64,000 nt of DNA from CAXXOK01 sp035353615 (GTDB taxonomy: Bacteria; Bacillota; Clostridia; Christensenellales; Aristaeellaceae), in contig DAOPZY010000010.1 of NCBI GenBank assembly GCA_035353615.1, positions 17,119 through 81,118 on the forward strand. Direction: 5' to 3'. Under the pieces are notes generated by a model. That model did not search any database. It saw only the letters and a list, made by a program, of their open reading frames with translations, and had not been told where the DNA came from. This document shows positions 62,371 through 64,000 of the stretch, in pieces; position 1 is the stretch's first letter, and every line of letters begins with the position of its first letter. A program made the position numbers and the translations under genes.

Positions 62371-62399
62371 ATTGTATCATATCGTATTGTTTTTTGCAA
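62371..62399 (-). promoter_or_regulatory. Promoter of glmS
   Basis: On the minus strand TTGCAA (62394-62399) and TACAAT (62371-62376) are 17 bases apart, in an AT-rich stretch with repeated ATTGTAT units. Confidence 0.75.
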
Positions 62400-62454
62400 C
62401 TGAATCCTGTCCAGCTTCTTTCCACGTTATACTGAAAACAAGTCCCAAATGGCC

Positions 62455-62483
62455 TTGCTTCTAGATCGCAAACTTGTTATGAT
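62455..62483 (+). promoter_or_regulatory. Promoter of the 2-hydroxyacid dehydrogenase gene
   Basis: TTGCTT (62455-62460) and TATGAT (62478-62483) are 17 bases apart, about 30 bases before the start codon. Confidence 0.6.
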
Positions 62484-62511
62484 ATACATAAAGATAAGGG
62501 GAGCGAAACGC

Positions 62512-63495
62512 ATGGCAACAATCCTGATTACGCACGGCGTACCCGCAAGCCGGTTTTCTTTGTTACGGCCAAACCGAGTGATAATCCCTCCGGCGGGCGA
62601 GGCGTTTAGCAGAACGGAGCTTCTGTCTCAACTTCCGGAATGTGATGTTGTGTTGGCCTGCGGCGCTTTTGACCGTACCCTGATGGAAGCCTGCAAACAG
62701 TGTAAGCTGATTGTGTGCTATGGCGCGGGCTATGACGCGATCGATATCCCCGCCGCGACAGCTATGGGACTTCCGGTTGCCAACATCCCCGACAGCGTAA
62801 CAGAAACCACTGCAGAGCTGGCGATGGCCCAACTGCTTGCCTTAACCCGCCGTGTGTGTGAAATGGATCGACGGATACGAGCCGCCGAGGACACCCGTCC
62901 TCTTTTTACTATGGGCCAATCCATGGGCGTGCTGCTGGAAGGCATGACCCTTGGCGTGGTCGGCATGGGCCGAATTGGCGCGCGCATGGCGGAGTTTGGG
63001 CGTTTCATCGGCATGCGGATTGTTTATCACAGCCGGGAAATCAAGCCCTTCTCCGTGGCCGGCAATGCGCGACGCCTGCCGCTGGAGGAATTATTACGCG
63101 TTTCTGACGTGGTTTCCCTGCATTGTCCGCTCACCCCGGAAACCTTTCACCTGCTTGGAAAAGCGCAATTCGCGCTGATGCGCCCCACCGCGTTTCTGAT
63201 TAACGCATCCCGTGGCAAGCTGATCGACGAGCCGGCGCTGATCGACGCGCTGACCACGGGGCGTTTAGCCGGCGCCGCGCTGGATGTGTTTGAAACTGAG
63301 CCGGAGGTCTCCCGGCAACTGAAAGCCATGGAGCAGGTGGTGCTAACGCCGCACATCGGCAGCAATACCCTGCGAACTCGGAACCAAATGGCGGAACAGT
63401 GTTGTGAACGTATCCTCGACCAACTGGCCGGGCGTAAGCCAGCCAACCTGCTCAACGCGGAAGTTTGGCCACGGAAGTTGGCAAACAATCTTTAA
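62512..63495 (+). CDS. D-isomer-specific 2-hydroxyacid dehydrogenase
   Basis: A 327-residue NAD(P)-dependent dehydrogenase. The cofactor site is VVGMGRIGARMAEF. The catalytic Arg, Glu and His are seen in NASRGKLIDE, FETEP and LTPHIGS. It would interconvert a 2-keto acid and a D-2-hydroxy acid (glyoxylate, hydroxypyruvate, phosphoglycerate and similar are known family substrates); the length lacks an ACT domain, so it is not a full-length regulated SerA. The start is the ATG at 62512 after AGGGGAG; the frame is open to 62449 across the promoter. Single gene with its own terminator. Confidence 0.92.
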   Translation: MATILITHGVPASRFSLLRPNRVIIPPAGEAFSRTELLSQLPECDVVLACGAFDRTLMEACKQCKLIVCYGAGYDAIDIPAATAMGLPVANIPDSVTETTAELAMAQLLALTRRVCEMDRRIRAAEDTRPLFTMGQSMGVLLEGMTLGVVGMGRIGARMAEFGRFIGMRIVYHSREIKPFSVAGNARRLPLEELLRVSDVVSLHCPLTPETFHLLGKAQFALMRPTAFLINASRGKLIDEPALIDALTTGRLAGAALDVFETEPEVSRQLKAMEQVVLTPHIGSNTLRTRNQMAEQCCERILDQLAGRKPANLLNAEVWPRKLANNL

Positions 63496-63700
63496 CCTTA
63501 CAAGGGAGTATCCTTGGTATCAGAAAGTTTGGATACTTGCACGCAGCCTGGACGCAGCAAACCCGCGCTGAACATGAAATGAAACGCTATTGCCGGATAC
63601 CGCAGTCCAAAATCCTTGCGCGGAAACAGTCTTAAGGCAATCGCGTGAACTTTTCCAGGCTGCTTCATGATTCCGAAAATTTTTAGCAGTTTATAATATA

Positions 63701-63733
63701 AAAAGCGATCAGTTCAAACCACTGACCGCTTTT
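63701..63733 (+). terminator. Intrinsic terminator of the dehydrogenase gene
   Basis: AAAAGCGATCAGT (63701-63713) pairs with ACTGACCGCTTTT (63721-63733) with one A-C mismatch. Confidence 0.75.
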
Positions 63734-63756
63734 GCATGTGATCGGTTTATTCTTGA

Positions 63757-63906
63757 TTACGCAGGGGATCGATTTGCGTTGATCCTTATGTAATTCAAGC
63801 GCAAGTAGCATAGCAAACTGAGCCCATTATCCAAAATGAATTCCAATGTGTTCTTATCACGCTTAGCATTCCAATATCCGTATACACGGCGTTGACGCGG
63901 TTGTAT
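63757..63906 (-). other. Open frame fragment, possibly a gene remnant
   Basis: A 49-codon minus-strand frame without an ATG at its start (it includes YGYWNAKRDKNTLEF and ends NANRSPA). The surroundings are more AT-rich than the rest of the window. It may be a leftover of a mobile or horizontally acquired gene; I cannot assign a family. Confidence 0.2.
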
Positions 63907-63939
63907 TCATTTCCCTGCACGAGGTTGCTGAATTATTCA

Positions 63940-63981
63940 ACAAACAAAAACCGCAGTAACTGTTCAACGCAGTTACTGCGG
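63940..63981 (-). terminator. Terminator of a minus-strand gene beyond the right edge
   Basis: CCGCAGTAACTG (63951-63962) pairs exactly with CAGTTACTGCGG (63970-63981) around a 7-base loop. On the minus strand TTTTTGTTTG follows, so transcription entering from the right would stop here. Confidence 0.8.
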
Positions 63982-64000
63982 AATGATGGAATGCGGCGGC

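Noticed and set aside
62332..62511. glmS ribozyme in the glmS leader
   Set aside because: The leader is too short after the predicted promoter, and no ribozyme-like core was seen.

Overview
The window looks like chromosomal DNA from a GC-rich member of the Bacillota, most likely class Clostridia. The pointers are: an rplU-prp-rpmA operon whose L27 carries the N-terminal extension cut by the Prp protease; strong AGGAGG ribosome binding sites with occasional TTG/GTG starts; a DUF951 protein next to signal peptidase I; a lysine riboswitch; and a PhoP/PhoR-type system linked to pst genes. The lineage is inference. I saw no rRNA, tRNA, CRISPR array, intact insertion sequence or prophage.

Layout. 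1-2.6 kb: start of a secreted protein, a small secreted protein and a MATE exporter. 3.0-7.4 kb (minus): a four-gene phosphonate cluster (phosphonopyruvate decarboxylase, stand-alone nucleotidyltransferase, PEP mutase fused to a cytidylyltransferase-like domain, iron alcohol dehydrogenase). Together these predict conversion of PEP to phosphonoacetaldehyde and then 2-hydroxyethylphosphonate, with nucleotide activation for attachment to a glycan or lipid. 7.6-8.6 kb: L21 leader and rplU-prp-rpmA. 8.8-10.7 kb: DUF554 membrane protein, lepB and a DUF951 protein. 11.4-17.4 kb (minus): gltBD glutamate synthase. 17.9-20.0 kb: tex. 20.2-22.9 kb: a lysine riboswitch with terminator ahead of a three-gene amino acid ABC transporter. 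23.4-30.3 kb: a disaccharide ABC importer with a GH65 phosphorylase, divergent from an AraC-type regulator. 30.8-37.3 kb (minus): a 2157-residue surface protein built of SdrD_B-like repeats. 37.5-48.6 kb: mostly single genes (degV, MBL hydrolase, uppP, flavodoxin-like reductase, lipoprotein, GNAT-peptidase-esterase operon, HAD phosphatase, CorC-like protein, DUF523). 48.9-52.9 kb: a glycan-precursor operon (sugar-1-phosphate transferase, nucleotidyltransferase, galE). 53.4-60.0 kb: the phosphate regulon, pstCAB-phoU-phoP-phoR on the minus strand and pstS divergent on the plus strand with PhoP-box-like repeats between. 60.5-63.5 kb: glmS and a D-2-hydroxyacid dehydrogenase. The right edge holds a terminator for a minus-strand gene outside the window.

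Points of most interest. (1) PstS is circularly permuted: the half that is normally C-terminal comes first. (2) The phosphonate cluster combines a reductase route with two separate nucleotidyltransferase modules. (3) A roughly 188-bp hairpin-rich repeat sits as tandem dimers at three loci, always between convergent genes, with decayed copies at other convergent junctions. (4) A second, decayed copy of the GH65 gene's 3' end lies directly downstream of the intact gene. (5) glmS has only a short leader, so it lacks the usual glmS ribozyme.

Functional links are plausible but inferred: phosphonate tailoring, the sugar transferase/galE operon, uppP, glmS and phosphate uptake all feed cell-surface glycan chemistry and phosphorus economy.
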